A stretch of 63,274 bases of DNA. Origin: Streptomyces sp. CoH27 (GTDB lineage Bacteria; Actinomycetota; Actinomycetes; Streptomycetales; Streptomycetaceae). Positions 7,433 through 15,638 of this stretch are shown here, one piece after another. The first letter of the stretch is position 1. Each line of letters starts with the position of its first letter. Position numbers and translations under genes: made by a program. The notes below the pieces were generated by a model. It made no database searches, had not been told where the DNA came from, and saw only the letters and a program-made list of their open reading frames with translations. The stretch is from the NCBI RefSeq assembly GCF_020181035.1, contig NZ_JAIQYY010000030.1, positions 1-63,274 on the forward strand. The letters are read 5' to 3'.

Positions 7433-7731
7433 CGGCACCGAACGAGCTGCGGCTCCTGCCGTGGTCTGGTCCGGAGGGGAAGCCCTGCTACCTGAACACC
7501 GACGATAAGACGGGCTATATGTCCCGCTTGGCGGACAACATCGAAGCGGTGCAACTGGGAACGGCGGCCGAGCTGCTGGAGCACGCCTCGGAAACCCTCG
7601 ACGATCAGGAGGCAGGCCTTGAGGACCTGCGACGGCTGGCGAAGGAACTGACCTGCGCTTTGCGGGACGTACTCCGCGTTGCGACCAGCCGCGGTCACCT
7701 CCTAGTGGTGAGTGATCCCCAACGCTCCTGA
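7429..7731 (+). CDS. Hypothetical helical protein, last gene of the cargo operon
   Basis: A 100-residue protein whose ATG overlaps the GntR stop (ATGA). The first 35 residues include WSGPEGKPCYLNTDDKTGYM; the rest is a continuous amphipathic helical region (VQLGTAAELLEHASETLDDQ onwards) that could form a coiled coil. Similar small proteins sit beside GntR genes in Streptomyces plasmids and integrative elements, but I cannot give a function. Confidence 0.65.
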   Translation: MTAPNELRLLPWSGPEGKPCYLNTDDKTGYMSRLADNIEAVQLGTAAELLEHASETLDDQEAGLEDLRRLAKELTCALRDVLRVATSRGHLLVVSDPQRS

Positions 7732-7870
7732 AGAGGACGGCTGAGCTCGGTGACTGCTGGCGGTGAGGTTCCGCTCCCCTTTAGGGGAAACGAACCCGGG
7801 CTTCTCTACGGCCGCCATGCCTGACTTGCCGGTCTATTAAGCACGGGTCTCGCTGGCCAGCGGGACTGAC

Positions 7871-7910
7871 GAAGCCCATGGCTCTGACCTGGTCGGATGC
7901 CGTGGGCTTC
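7871..7910. terminator. Hairpin downstream of the cargo operon
   Basis: GAAGCCCATGG (7871-7881) pairs with CCGTGGGCTTC (7900-7910) with one G-T wobble and an 18-base loop. It lies about 140 bases after the last operon gene. Confidence 0.5.
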
Positions 7911-7936
7911 TGTCGTTGTCTGTCGGCGACGGCTAA

Positions 7937-7959
7937 CCTCGGACGGCCCAGAGACGGCC
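7937..7959 (+). repeat. 23-bp direct repeat, copy 1 of 2
   Basis: Identical to 9921-9943 and built around GGACGGCCCAGAGACGGCC, itself two GACGGCC half-units. The two copies are 1984 bp apart and bracket three short cargo genes. Confidence 0.7.
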
Positions 7960-8021
7960 TGGCTGCCGCAGGGCGCCCCTCCTGGCGCTGGCCGCTGGCA
8001 TGCTGGCAACGAGGGGGAGCC

Positions 8022-8351
8022 ATGGCACTGGGACGCAAGGGATCACGGCGCATAGTCGTTGACGGCACGAGCTACCGCTGGCGGCTACGACGCAGGCCCA
8101 CCTACGGCCAGGGTCTCTGCTGGTCGCCGTGTACGTACGCCGTGGAGCATGCGGAGCACCCTGGTACGACCCTGGTCGTCACCACGAACCAACCTCACAC
8201 CAGCAACTGGCTCGAACGCCCGAGCAACCCGGTCTTGCCCTCCAATGTCGCCGAGGCCATCACGGCTGCCCTGCAGCAGGGATGGGTTCCGACTCGTGCG
8301 GGCTCACCGTTGCACCTCGACCAGTCCGCCGGCTTCTCTCCCTCGCTCTGA
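8022..8351 (+). CDS. Hypothetical protein, conserved in actinobacterial accessory DNA
   Basis: A 109-residue protein starting at an ATG behind a GGGGGAG ribosome site. The N-terminus MALGRKGSRRIVVDGTSYRW followed by RLRRRPTYGQG and later a TTLVVTTNQPH strand is a pattern I associate with widespread uncharacterised actinobacterial proteins. The C-terminal part (VAEAITAALQQGWVP) looks like a helix followed by an exposed loop. No catalytic residues are evident. It stands alone between two hairpin-containing gaps. Confidence 0.6.
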   Translation: MALGRKGSRRIVVDGTSYRWRLRRRPTYGQGLCWSPCTYAVEHAEHPGTTLVVTTNQPHTSNWLERPSNPVLPSNVAEAITAALQQGWVPTRAGSPLHLDQSAGFSPSL

Positions 8352-8558
8352 AGTGGGTAACGAGCGCACCGCTTTAGGAGTTCGATCCGGAGTCCGTGGG
8401 CTCGGTGATGCTGACCGCTTTCCCAGTCGCATAAAGACGCTTGCGTGCGTCTCTGTCTGGTGTCGTTGATGTCAGGCATGGATGTCAGCGGGCTGCTGAC
8501 TAGAGCCGCTGACGGGTTCTAGAGCCACAGACAGCGGCCAGCCGCTAGGGTCGCGCGC

Positions 8559-9071
8559 ATGGGTGCCACGACTGCCGCCATGGTCACTGCCGTCGTTGGA
8601 GTGCTCGGCACGCTCCTGGCGCCTGTGATCACGACTTGGACGACGAAGCGCCAGCGGGCGGAAGAGAGGCAGGCTGAGGAGGGAAGGCGGGTCTTTGAGG
8701 AGCGGCGCGCTGCGTATAGCGCTATGAACCGCGCGTCCCGTCACTTCCACACCATGCTGAAAGACGCCCTCCACCGCATGCGAGACGGTGTCTACACCGA
8801 CGACGACCGCGCCCAGGTCGAGGAGGCGCGGCGGGACTACCGGGATCGCTACGCCGAGGCTCAGATGATCGTCCCCGAAGCGGTACTCAGGGCATCTCGC
8901 GAGTTGAACGTTGTCCTGGCCGCGATCGACGCTACTGCCAAGCGCATTGATCGGGGTCTGGCTCGGGAAGGGGAGAGCGCGGATCAGGCACTCATCGACC
9001 TGAAGGCGGCAGAACCCGCACTGACTGCCATGCGCCGGATCATGCGTGAGGACCTGGGCGTGTCTGACTAA
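8559..9071 (+). CDS. Membrane-anchored coiled-coil protein
   Basis: A 170-residue protein with one N-terminal transmembrane segment (about residues 5-27, VTAVVGVLGTLLAPVITTW) followed by a long charged helical region (KRQRAEERQAEEGRRVFEER and onwards) predicted to be coiled coil to the C-terminus. This signal-anchor plus helix layout is common in small actinobacterial proteins of unknown role, some of them encoded on mobile elements. It lies about 1.9 kb upstream of the NLR-like gene on the same strand. Whether it acts with that gene is not known. Confidence 0.65.
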   Translation: MGATTAAMVTAVVGVLGTLLAPVITTWTTKRQRAEERQAEEGRRVFEERRAAYSAMNRASRHFHTMLKDALHRMRDGVYTDDDRAQVEEARRDYRDRYAEAQMIVPEAVLRASRELNVVLAAIDATAKRIDRGLAREGESADQALIDLKAAEPALTAMRRIMREDLGVSD

Positions 9072-9277
9072 CCCTGTCTTGCCTACGGGACCGCTTTGTC
9101 CCGAAGCAACTTGGAGCGGCCGTTGTGCTTGGGGTGTAGTGCCTGTCATCTGCGCTAATGGTCCGCTGACGTCCACGGGTGTTCGCCGTTGTGCGTCGTG
9201 GTTGTCACGCAGTTAGACACTCAGTGTGCCTCGCCCGCATCGCTCTAGGGGTGTGTTATGCGCGAGCCACGCGATCT

Positions 9278-9751
9278 CTAGGCCCGCTCCACCAGTTCAA
9301 TCGCGATGGGCGCGGCGGACTCGATCTCGATCGTGGCCCCTTCATCCTCCTGGAGGGCGTCAGAGGAAACGTCGATGGGGAGTACGACCAGTCTCGTGTG
9401 CGGTCGAGGAAGCCGACCCAGGTCCAGGGGCGGATCGTGACGCAGGATGTCGACGACGCGAACGAGCGTCTCGGGGATGCTGACGCTGCACAAGTCCCCA
9501 CGGTTTAGGTACTGAGGGCTCGGCTCGGTGCGAAACAGCGTGTACGACCACTCCCACGAGCCAGGGTCAACGGGAAAGGCCACTTGCCCGTTCCATCGGA
9601 ACCGTGAGTCCGGATCGACCTTCTCCCAGGGCCACTCCACAGAGATGTAGAAGCCCCGAACGTCGGCAACTCGCGCCCTCGCTGGCGAGCAACCCACTCG
9701 CAGTACATCGCCCACCTGGTAGGCCGGTCGACCGGCTTCGCGCTTCACCAC
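9278..9751 (-). CDS. Hypothetical beta-rich protein
   Basis: A 157-residue protein starting at a GTG with an AGGAAC ribosome site. It contains several short beta-like segments (YQVGDVLRVG, GFYISVEWPWEKVD, WEWSYTLF, RLVVLPIDV) with acidic loops. The tryptophan-rich middle is unusual. I recognise no family. It is transcribed towards the membrane coiled-coil gene and away from the GIY-YIG gene's end. Confidence 0.55.
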   Translation of the reverse strand: MVKREAGRPAYQVGDVLRVGCSPARARVADVRGFYISVEWPWEKVDPDSRFRWNGQVAFPVDPGSWEWSYTLFRTEPSPQYLNRGDLCSVSIPETLVRVVDILRHDPPLDLGRLPRPHTRLVVLPIDVSSDALQEDEGATIEIESAAPIAIELVERA

Positions 9752-9920
9752 GCTGTTCCTAACATGTCTGATCCGTGTCCGAAGGCTACGGCTGGTTGCT
9801 GTCTTCTTCTTGCCCTGGGTCTTGTCGGGGATCTTGGTGAACTCGGTTTTTGACGGTCAGGGGCGGTGGGCTCGTGCGCCTGGTGGTCGTCGTTGGTCGT
9901 CATTGGCCACTGTTGAGCGG

Positions 9921-9943
9921 CCTCGGACGGCCCAGAGACGGCC
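9921..9943 (+). repeat. 23-bp direct repeat, copy 2 of 2
   Basis: Perfect copy of 7937-7959. Here it lies 33 bases beyond the stop of the GIY-YIG gene. Confidence 0.7.
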
Positions 9944-9975
9944 CAGAAAAACGACCCGGCGGCCCGCTCGGCGGC

Positions 9976-10515
9976 CTACGAGCTGATGGGCAACTCCCGG
10001 GCTCGTTGGCGAGCTTGGGCCCGTAGCTCCTTCAAGCGGAACGCGTTGTGACGGTTCTGGTCGAGGTTCAGTGGGAGGTCGAGTCGGGAGATGAGCTGTG
10101 ACTCGAGGTCCCACGGTTCGTTCTGCTCGATCCAGCACACTCGCGCGTTGTCCGCCATCCACTGGCTCAGGGTGGCTTCGCCGGCCTTGCCGAAGGTCAT
10201 CCGCTTGCCGCTGCCCACGCGGCGCAGTTCAAGTCCGAGCAGGCAGCCGAGGGTGAGCCGGAGGGTCGAGCCGGCCGCGTTGCCCCGGTAGTGGTAGCGC
10301 ACCCGCTTGCGCAGGTTCTGCGTGCTGGTCCGGTTCGCCATGTACCGCGGTGCTATCCCGACGTAGAACAGGCGCCCAGCGTCCAGGTCCTGGTGGGGCG
10401 GCTGCTTGAAGTGCCACCCGTAGACCCCTGCTGCCGCCGGGACAGGGCTAGGACGCACCAAGACCTCTGGCGCCGACCACAACCGATCGGGACTGACGAG
10501 AGCGGTAGTTTCCAC
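9976..10515 (-). CDS. GIY-YIG nuclease family protein
   Basis: A 179-residue protein with a recognisable GIY-YIG-type core: GVYGWHF (first strand, Tyr) about residue 30, then LFYVGIAP about residue 50 (second strand, the YIG equivalent), an arginine helix LRKRVRYHYRG, a leucine-rich segment and a Glu-containing helix. The C-terminal LPLNLDQNRHNAF followed by a basic tail is typical of a subgroup found in actinobacteria. Family members cut DNA with one metal ion, as homing, repair or restriction nucleases. It is divergent from the NLR-like gene 450 bp away and could be an accessory defence nuclease, but that link is inference. Confidence 0.7.
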   Translation of the reverse strand: METTALVSPDRLWSAPEVLVRPSPVPAAAGVYGWHFKQPPHQDLDAGRLFYVGIAPRYMANRTSTQNLRKRVRYHYRGNAAGSTLRLTLGCLLGLELRRVGSGKRMTFGKAGEATLSQWMADNARVCWIEQNEPWDLESQLISRLDLPLNLDQNRHNAFRLKELRAQARQRARELPISS

Positions 10516-10965
10516 GAACCCTCCAGGCGTGCCACGAATGATCGCCGCAGGCTACTGGGCGACGCTAACAGAAGGCCCCAGCGTGCACAGCTATGTGACA
10601 TCAGCTTGGGAAGCTGCGAGCATTTGCGGTTTGTTCGGGCGCTGACCTGCGCGAACGGTCACGATGGGGCCTCGTAGGGGTGGGCCGCTTTCACCGTGAT
10701 GCCCCGCTGTTCCCCGCTCGATCTGGTGCGCTTGTGGTGCGGCCGTGGTGCAGACCACGGCCACAACTTCTGATCGGTAGCTCTGAAAGCTGTCGCTCAT
10801 GGTCGTTGGCTGCACTTCGCTGCTGTACTCGCAGGCGCGCTGACTTGCTGCGGAGGGCGGCGTAATCAGCCGTAGGTGCGACGTAGCGTTCTGGGCTTGC
10901 CCAGCTACGACCTGTGCTGGGAAGATTCAACGCATAGTAGCGGCTTGAGCACCTGGGAGACGTGA
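10516..10965. other. Intergenic region upstream of the NLR-like gene
   Basis: Divergent promoter space with no convincing gene. A TAGTAG at about 10935 and a GGGAG ribosome site about eight bases before the GTG at 10966 are compatible with a promoter and start for the large gene. No clear operator seen. Confidence 0.45.
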
Positions 10966-13900
10966 GTGAGCCTCCATGAAATCTCTGGTCTGGCGAAAGC
11001 GCTCATTGCCGAGCCGGCAGAAGACTCAGGAAGCGATACATCCTCCAGGTACAACTTCCAGTATCAATGCGCAGCGCGCCACTGCTTCGCAATGCTCACC
11101 GACTCGCGATTGAAAGGTGTGGTTTGCGAATGGCACGTTGACTACGTGCTTATATATGACGACGGAACAAATGAACTAGTATCAGTAAAACATCGAGAGC
11201 CTCAAACGGGCCCATGGCCTTTCTCGGAACTTTGGACAAAGGGTGGCCTGGCGACACTATATGCCCGCTGGAGGGCCACGCCCGAGGCGAAATGCCGTCT
11301 CGTCACCAATGGTTCTATGAAATCCACCCGAGACATAGCCGCCGCGTTTTCTCAATCCTTGGCCAGTCAGGATGTCGAAGATTACGTAACTGATGCTGCG
11401 GACAAACTCGATTGCGATGCAGAAGAGGCAAGGGAGTTTCTGAAAGCGCTACGCATCGAGCATGGAATTCCGGACAGAGTCACTCTGCGTGCACATTCGA
11501 TCGTAAATCTCGTGGAGGGTGCCCTAGCTGAGTCAAGTATTAGAGATTGCAACGCTGCTGAGGCTTGGGACGCTGTCGTAAATCTTGTTGCATCGAAGTC
11601 TAGAGATCTCGACAACCGTGACTTCTCATCCATTGACTTGGCGAGCCCGAAGGCCCTCGATTCAGACGTCCTTACTTCCGCTAAGGCTGTGAGGCGCACG
11701 ATTACACGGCCCCAAGTGGTGAACGCTCTCTCATTGTCACGCGAGGAGGCCATAGCGGATTATCCCCACACGTCCAACTTGTGGATGCGTGAACCCGTCT
11801 CCGATTTTTTCGGCAGAAGAGACACTCTTCAGAAAATTGAAGAATCGCTGAAGGATGGACTGGCATCTAAGCCTTCACTTGCGCTCATCGGGATGAGCGG
11901 CGTGGGAAAAAGTGAGCTGCTTGCACAATATGCCTGGGAGCATGCGGAGCAGTATAAGTTTGTATGGTGGGTCCGAGCGGATTCCTTGAACGCCATGGTA
12001 ACCGACCTATCTTTTCTTTCCGAGGAACTTGGCTTGTCGGCACCGGATTCCGATGACGGACTTCGGCGAATGAAGCAATATTTCCTCAAGAATCGTGGCC
12101 TGATTCTTTTGGATGGGGCGCCCGCGAATCAGGAAATTCTGAATTTCATCCCAAAAGTTTCTGCGACTCAGTTCTTGATCTCAAGTCTCGACCAGAGCTG
12201 GGCGGCAAATGTGGCGACAATCAACGTCGCACCGCTTAGCGATGCCGATGCCATAGCACTGTTGGCGTCGACTCTCTCTGATGCATCCCAGGACGATCTT
12301 GTAGCCCTTAATGAAGCCTTGAACGGGCTTCCCCTGGCACTGAGACAGGCCGCTGGCTACATCGCTACCTCGGGCATCCCACTGGGCACCTATACAAGTA
12401 TGGTGCGTGACCGAGCGAGTGAGCTCTTGAGTCGGTCAGCGCCACCGGAGCATGTAGGGCTCACTGCTGCGCTATCGATAACCACTGAACGATTGAAGAA
12501 AGATCATTCGAACGCTCTTGCGCTTTTGCATGTCTTCTCCTTCCTGGCCCCGCACGGATTTCCGACCGAGCTTTTCAAAATCGAGCTAACTCCAGCCGGG
12601 CAAGGGCGAGAAGATGGCGCTGTGGTTCTACCAACTTCCGTAGAAGTCGAACAGCTTGCAGCTACCGAGCTTACGGGTATCTCTCATAGCGCGGCTAGGC
12701 TTCTTGAACTTCTCAAGGATCACCTTTCTCTCTTTGATGCGGTGGCGGACCTTCAAAGGTTTTCCTTGGTTGAAGCGCAGCAGAACGGCGTTAGCTGCCA
12801 TGCTCTCACTCAAGCCGTGGTACGCCAGTCACTCACACAGGAGCAGACGGCTGAGGCCTTGGAAGTGGCAACGGTGCTCCTGAATAAGGTCGCTAACCTA
12901 AGTCCCTTTGACTCACGGTTCTGGCCGCACTACAGGCACATGATGCCTCACTTCGAGGCTCTCCTTGTCTACTTGGAGGATCGCGGTCAGCTTCCTGAAA
13001 GCACTATCCTCTTTTATTCCGCGATTACATTGAATCTCGGAATGCAGGGTTTCAAGGGGACTAGCCTTTCCTATGCGGACAAGGCAATGGCCAAGATAAC
13101 CAGCCGAGATGACGTAGCCGTAACCACGAGGGTATTTGTTCGTACGCTGCTTGTTGAGGCTCTAACTGGTTCTGACCGTTGGAACGATGCTCTTCGAGTG
13201 GTAGACGAAACTATGGCACTCGCTGCAGAAGAGCCAGTGGATAGCGTCTCGATGGCGACTCTGCACACGAAGAAGGCAGCGGTTCTCCACTTGCAGGGTA
13301 AGCTAGAAGAGGCGCTCCTTGAATTTGATAAGGCTCATACCTACGCTGAATCCTGCGTTGACTCTGATGACATGTCAACCCTCAAACGCTCAGTGAGGGC
13401 GAATAAAGCCACGCTGAAACGTGAAATGGGCGACGCTCATGGTTCAGCACAGGAGTTCAGGGCGCTAATTTCGGAGTATCCAGAGACTTCAACACGTAAC
13501 GGTCTGGCCACTCTTTACAGCAATTTGGCTCTCGCGTATCTAGACGCCACGGAGTTCCAGGATGCGTTGACGGCATCGGAGAAGGCGCTCGAAATTGATT
13601 ACGAGAATTCCGACGGATTTCATCTTGATGCGGCACGTGATTGGAATAATGCAGGGCTAGCGCTACTCGAATTGAGTAGAGCTGATGATGCTGCCGCAGC
13701 CTTCGAGGCTGCACTACGTATACACGAGCACCTAGGAAACGTGGGATCAACGCTTGATCTCATTGTGCGCATGAATCTTGGCCGAACGCAGTTGGCTGGA
13801 ATGGATTTCATTGCAGCGCGAAAGACGTTCGAAGAGACGTTGAAGCGGCAAGAGGAGGTCCTCGGCCCTAGGCATCGCGACATTGCATCGACGTTGGCCA

Positions 13901-14331
13901 ACTTGGCGGTCGTCTATACAGGCATGCGACTCTTTGGGAATGCGGCCTCGGCGGCCCATCGAGCGATCAAGATCGATCTCGTGGTTTACGGTGAGGGGCA
14001 TCCTGAACTTATCCCTGATTACAATAACTTGGCTGGCGCGCTGATGATGGCGGGGAACTATCGAGCAGCCTTGAAGTGGCTACGCAAAGGGTATGAAATC
14101 GCCCTAGAGACATTTGGGTCTGGAAACGTTAGAGTTGGATACTGTTTGGAAAAGATTGCTGTTTGCGTATACAGTGGTGGTAATGCTGCCGAAGGGATTT
14201 CTGTCATGAGTGAAACCGTGGCAATTTTTGAGTCCAAGCTTGGCGCCGATCACCCTGAGACGATGTCCTGTCGTTCCCTCCTAGGGCAGATGCGTCAGCG
14301 TAAGTTCCCCCTAGATTGGGCAAGCATCTGA
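10966..14331 (+). CDS. NLR-like (STAND) protein: DUF4297/Cap4-type nuclease, NB-ARC ATPase, TPR repeats; probable antiphage defence
   Basis: An 1121-residue three-part protein. Residues about 25-250 resemble the DUF4297/Cap4 dsDNA nuclease domain: RYNFQYQCAARHCF, then CEWHVDYVLIYDDG and LVSVKHRE, giving Asp59 and Lys75 of a PD-(D/E)xK-type site. Residues about 280-620 form a STAND ATPase: FFGRRDTLQKI, Walker A GMSGVGKS (309-316), Walker B ILLDGA (380-385) and the GLPLA motif (454-458). From about 640 onwards there are tetratricopeptide repeats that would act as the sensor. This order (nuclease effector, NTPase switch, TPR sensor) is that of bacterial NLR/Avs-type antiphage proteins, where ligand binding assembles the ATPase and switches on DNA cutting. 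The gene is strikingly AT-rich for its setting (12121-12180 is 43% G+C), so it was probably acquired from a lower-GC actinobacterium. The trigger is unknown. Confidence 0.85.
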   Translation: MSLHEISGLAKALIAEPAEDSGSDTSSRYNFQYQCAARHCFAMLTDSRLKGVVCEWHVDYVLIYDDGTNELVSVKHREPQTGPWPFSELWTKGGLATLYARWRATPEAKCRLVTNGSMKSTRDIAAAFSQSLASQDVEDYVTDAADKLDCDAEEAREFLKALRIEHGIPDRVTLRAHSIVNLVEGALAESSIRDCNAAEAWDAVVNLVASKSRDLDNRDFSSIDLASPKALDSDVLTSAKAVRRTITRPQVVNALSLSREEAIADYPHTSNLWMREPVSDFFGRRDTLQKIEESLKDGLASKPSLALIGMSGVGKSELLAQYAWEHAEQYKFVWWVRADSLNAMVTDLSFLSEELGLSAPDSDDGLRRMKQYFLKNRGLILLDGAPANQEILNFIPKVSATQFLISSLDQSWAANVATINVAPLSDADAIALLASTLSDASQDDLVALNEALNGLPLALRQAAGYIATSGIPLGTYTSMVRDRASELLSRSAPPEHVGLTAALSITTERLKKDHSNALALLHVFSFLAPHGFPTELFKIELTPAGQGREDGAVVLPTSVEVEQLAATELTGISHSAARLLELLKDHLSLFDAVADLQRFSLVEAQQNGVSCHALTQAVVRQSLTQEQTAEALEVATVLLNKVANLSPFDSRFWPHYRHMMPHFEALLVYLEDRGQLPESTILFYSAITLNLGMQGFKGTSLSYADKAMAKITSRDDVAVTTRVFVRTLLVEALTGSDRWNDALRVVDETMALAAEEPVDSVSMATLHTKKAAVLHLQGKLEEALLEFDKAHTYAESCVDSDDMSTLKRSVRANKATLKREMGDAHGSAQEFRALISEYPETSTRNGLATLYSNLALAYLDATEFQDALTASEKALEIDYENSDGFHLDAARDWNNAGLALLELSRADDAAAAFEAALRIHEHLGNVGSTLDLIVRMNLGRTQLAGMDFIAARKTFEETLKRQEEVLGPRHRDIASTLANLAVVYTGMRLFGNAASAAHRAIKIDLVVYGEGHPELIPDYNNLAGALMMAGNYRAALKWLRKGYEIALETFGSGNVRVGYCLEKIAVCVYSGGNAAEGISVMSETVAIFESKLGADHPETMSCRSLLGQMRQRKFPLDWASI

Positions 14332-14852
14332 GCGCCGTCGATCGAGGTCGGTGGAGCGGCTTTGGGGTGGCGCTGCTTTGGCGCGAGTGATCATGGCCCC
14401 GTAAGCTTCCGGCGCGTCGGGCAGTCTGTGGACCTGCCCGGTAAAGCACGACGTTGGGGCCATGATCTTCGAGGCTCGCGCCAAAGTGGCTCCGTAAAGC
14501 CGTGGAGCCGACCGCCCCAGCCACGACGTACCTCTTGTCTGGCATTAGGCGGCTGATTGCTGTGAGCGCGGCACGGGCGCCGGCCGGGCTGGAGCGGGGC
14601 GGAGACATGAGCGCAGGCCCGGCCGGGGGCCGGGCCGCGCGCGGTGAGCGGAGCGAGCCGCCTTGATGAAGTAGGGAAAGTCTTATCCCTCGGCTGGGTG
14701 GGCCTCTTGTCCGATCCCGGGTGATGCTTGACAGTTCGATCCCAGCTGATGGTTGACACTGGCCGTGATCGGCTTTTCTGCGCGCATCGTTGCGGTGCAT
14801 GGCAGGAGGCCGGGATTGGCGCTGGTGGAGTTGTCGGTTGTCGAGGCCGACC
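14332..14852. other. Gene-free, repeat-rich stretch after the NLR-like gene
   Basis: Holds the nested inverted repeat at 14376-14486, a GC-rich block near 14560-14665 (many GGCCGGG runs and a GGAGCGAGCCGCC segment) and the left arm of the inverted repeat at 14713. No open frame here looks coding. Confidence 0.5.
14376..14486. repeat. Nested inverted repeat 45 bp after the NLR-like stop
   Basis: Left arm CTTTGGCGCGAG (14376-14387) plus GATCATGGCCCC (14389-14400) pairs with GGGGCCATGATC (14456-14467) plus CTCGCGCCAAAG (14475-14486). Inside is a perfect 7-bp stem CGGGCAG/CTGCCCG (14418-14424, 14434-14440), and just outside a GGCTCC/GGAGCC hairpin. It may be a terminator, but its two-block arms with a 1-base versus 7-base spacer are unusual. 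Confidence 0.75.
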
Positions 14853-15265
14853 TCACGGCCGCTCACTCTGGTGGTGCATGGGTGGCCGATCGAGCACTTC
14901 GACGTACATGATCCGGTCATCCACGACGTCCAGGCACAGCATGCCTCGCGAGGGCAAGAGAGGCACGCACCGATGGCCGGCGCCGTATGGCTGCCCCTGC
15001 GGATGAGCTGCTGTCTGGAAGCTCTGGCAAAAGTCATCGCCGCAGCCGCACTCGTCAACCAGACGAAGATCCCACGCACAGATGGCTAGCTCACGTTCTC
15101 CTTCGTTCTCCAGGAGAGTGATCAGCTCTGTGACGAGCTCCGGGAAGACGGTGCGGACAAGGGGGTAGTCCTGCTCCATGACCGGAGGGTAACTGGAGAC
15201 GGACAGCCCTTAGGCCCACCGTCAACCATCACCTGGGACTGGAACGTCAAGCATCAGCTGGGATC
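14713..15265. repeat. 45-bp imperfect inverted repeats, each arm a doubled 20-bp unit
   Basis: Arms 14713-14757 and 15221-15265 pair with eight mismatches. Each arm contains two copies of a unit close to GATCCCAGCTGATGCTTGAC. The arms flank 463 bp that hold a minus-strand gene. The doubled-end structure resembles IS21-type termini, but no istA/istB gene lies between them. Confidence 0.7.
14853..15179 (-). CDS. Hypothetical protein with CGCGDDFC motif
   Basis: A 108-residue protein. A central LVDECGCGDDFCQSFQT motif with three closely spaced cysteines is followed by a GMLCLDVVDDRIMYVEVLDR strand pair near the C-terminus. Proteins with this CGCGDDFC...LDVV..RI..VEVLDR pattern recur in actinobacterial genomes, often in accessory regions, without an assigned function. 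The ATG has no good ribosome site, so the start is uncertain. It lies wholly between the arms of the 45-bp inverted repeat and runs in the same direction as pif and the next gene upstream. Confidence 0.55.
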   Translation of the reverse strand: MEQDYPLVRTVFPELVTELITLLENEGERELAICAWDLRLVDECGCGDDFCQSFQTAAHPQGQPYGAGHRCVPLLPSRGMLCLDVVDDRIMYVEVLDRPPMHHQSERP

Positions 15266-15638
15266 CGACAGCTGGGTGGGCCTCTCGTCGGTACTCATCG
15301 AACAGGCTGAAGAACAGCTCAACCGCAGGTACGCCGGCCTCTTGTGCCTCGCGTTCGATCTCGACCGCCCAGCCAAGGGAGCTGTGACGGCCGAGCCGCT
15401 GCCACAACCACTCGGCGAACGGGCCCTGAGTGCCAGGGCTCCAGAAGGGGAAGTCTTCCTCGGCACCGTGCACTGCCATCGCGGTTCGGTAGCCGATGAG
15501 CATGGAGTCCAAGTGCTGGAGTGAGCCGCCGCGTAGCCACATTTCGGGGCGCAGGCGTATCTCATCGAGGAACTCATGGACGCTGGAGAGCTCCGTGACG
15601 TGCCTCGGTTGCCGACGTGCGTTGTCCGCTTCTGTCAT
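15222..15638 (-). CDS. Hypothetical protein coupled to the Pif-like gene
   Basis: A 138-residue protein whose ATG overlaps the stop of the Pif-like gene by four bases (ATGA), which decides the start. Features are a helical N-terminal part (SSVHEFLDEIRLRPEMWLRG), GSLQHLDSMLIGYRTAMAVH, a conserved-looking LWQRLGRHSSLGWAVEIER segment and an FFSLFDEYR helix. I do not know the family. Its last 14 or so codons and its stop lie inside the right arm of the 45-bp inverted repeat, so the natural C-terminus may have been replaced when that repeat arrived. Confidence 0.6.
   Translation of the reverse strand: MTEADNARRQPRHVTELSSVHEFLDEIRLRPEMWLRGGSLQHLDSMLIGYRTAMAVHGAEEDFPFWSPGTQGPFAEWLWQRLGRHSSLGWAVEIEREAQEAGVPAVELFFSLFDEYRREAHPAVGSQLMLDVPVPGDG

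Noticed and set aside
14204..15079. 291-codon minus-strand frame behind the NLR-like gene
   Set aside because: It runs across the inverted repeats and the other-frame small gene, has no ribosome site and no family resemblance.
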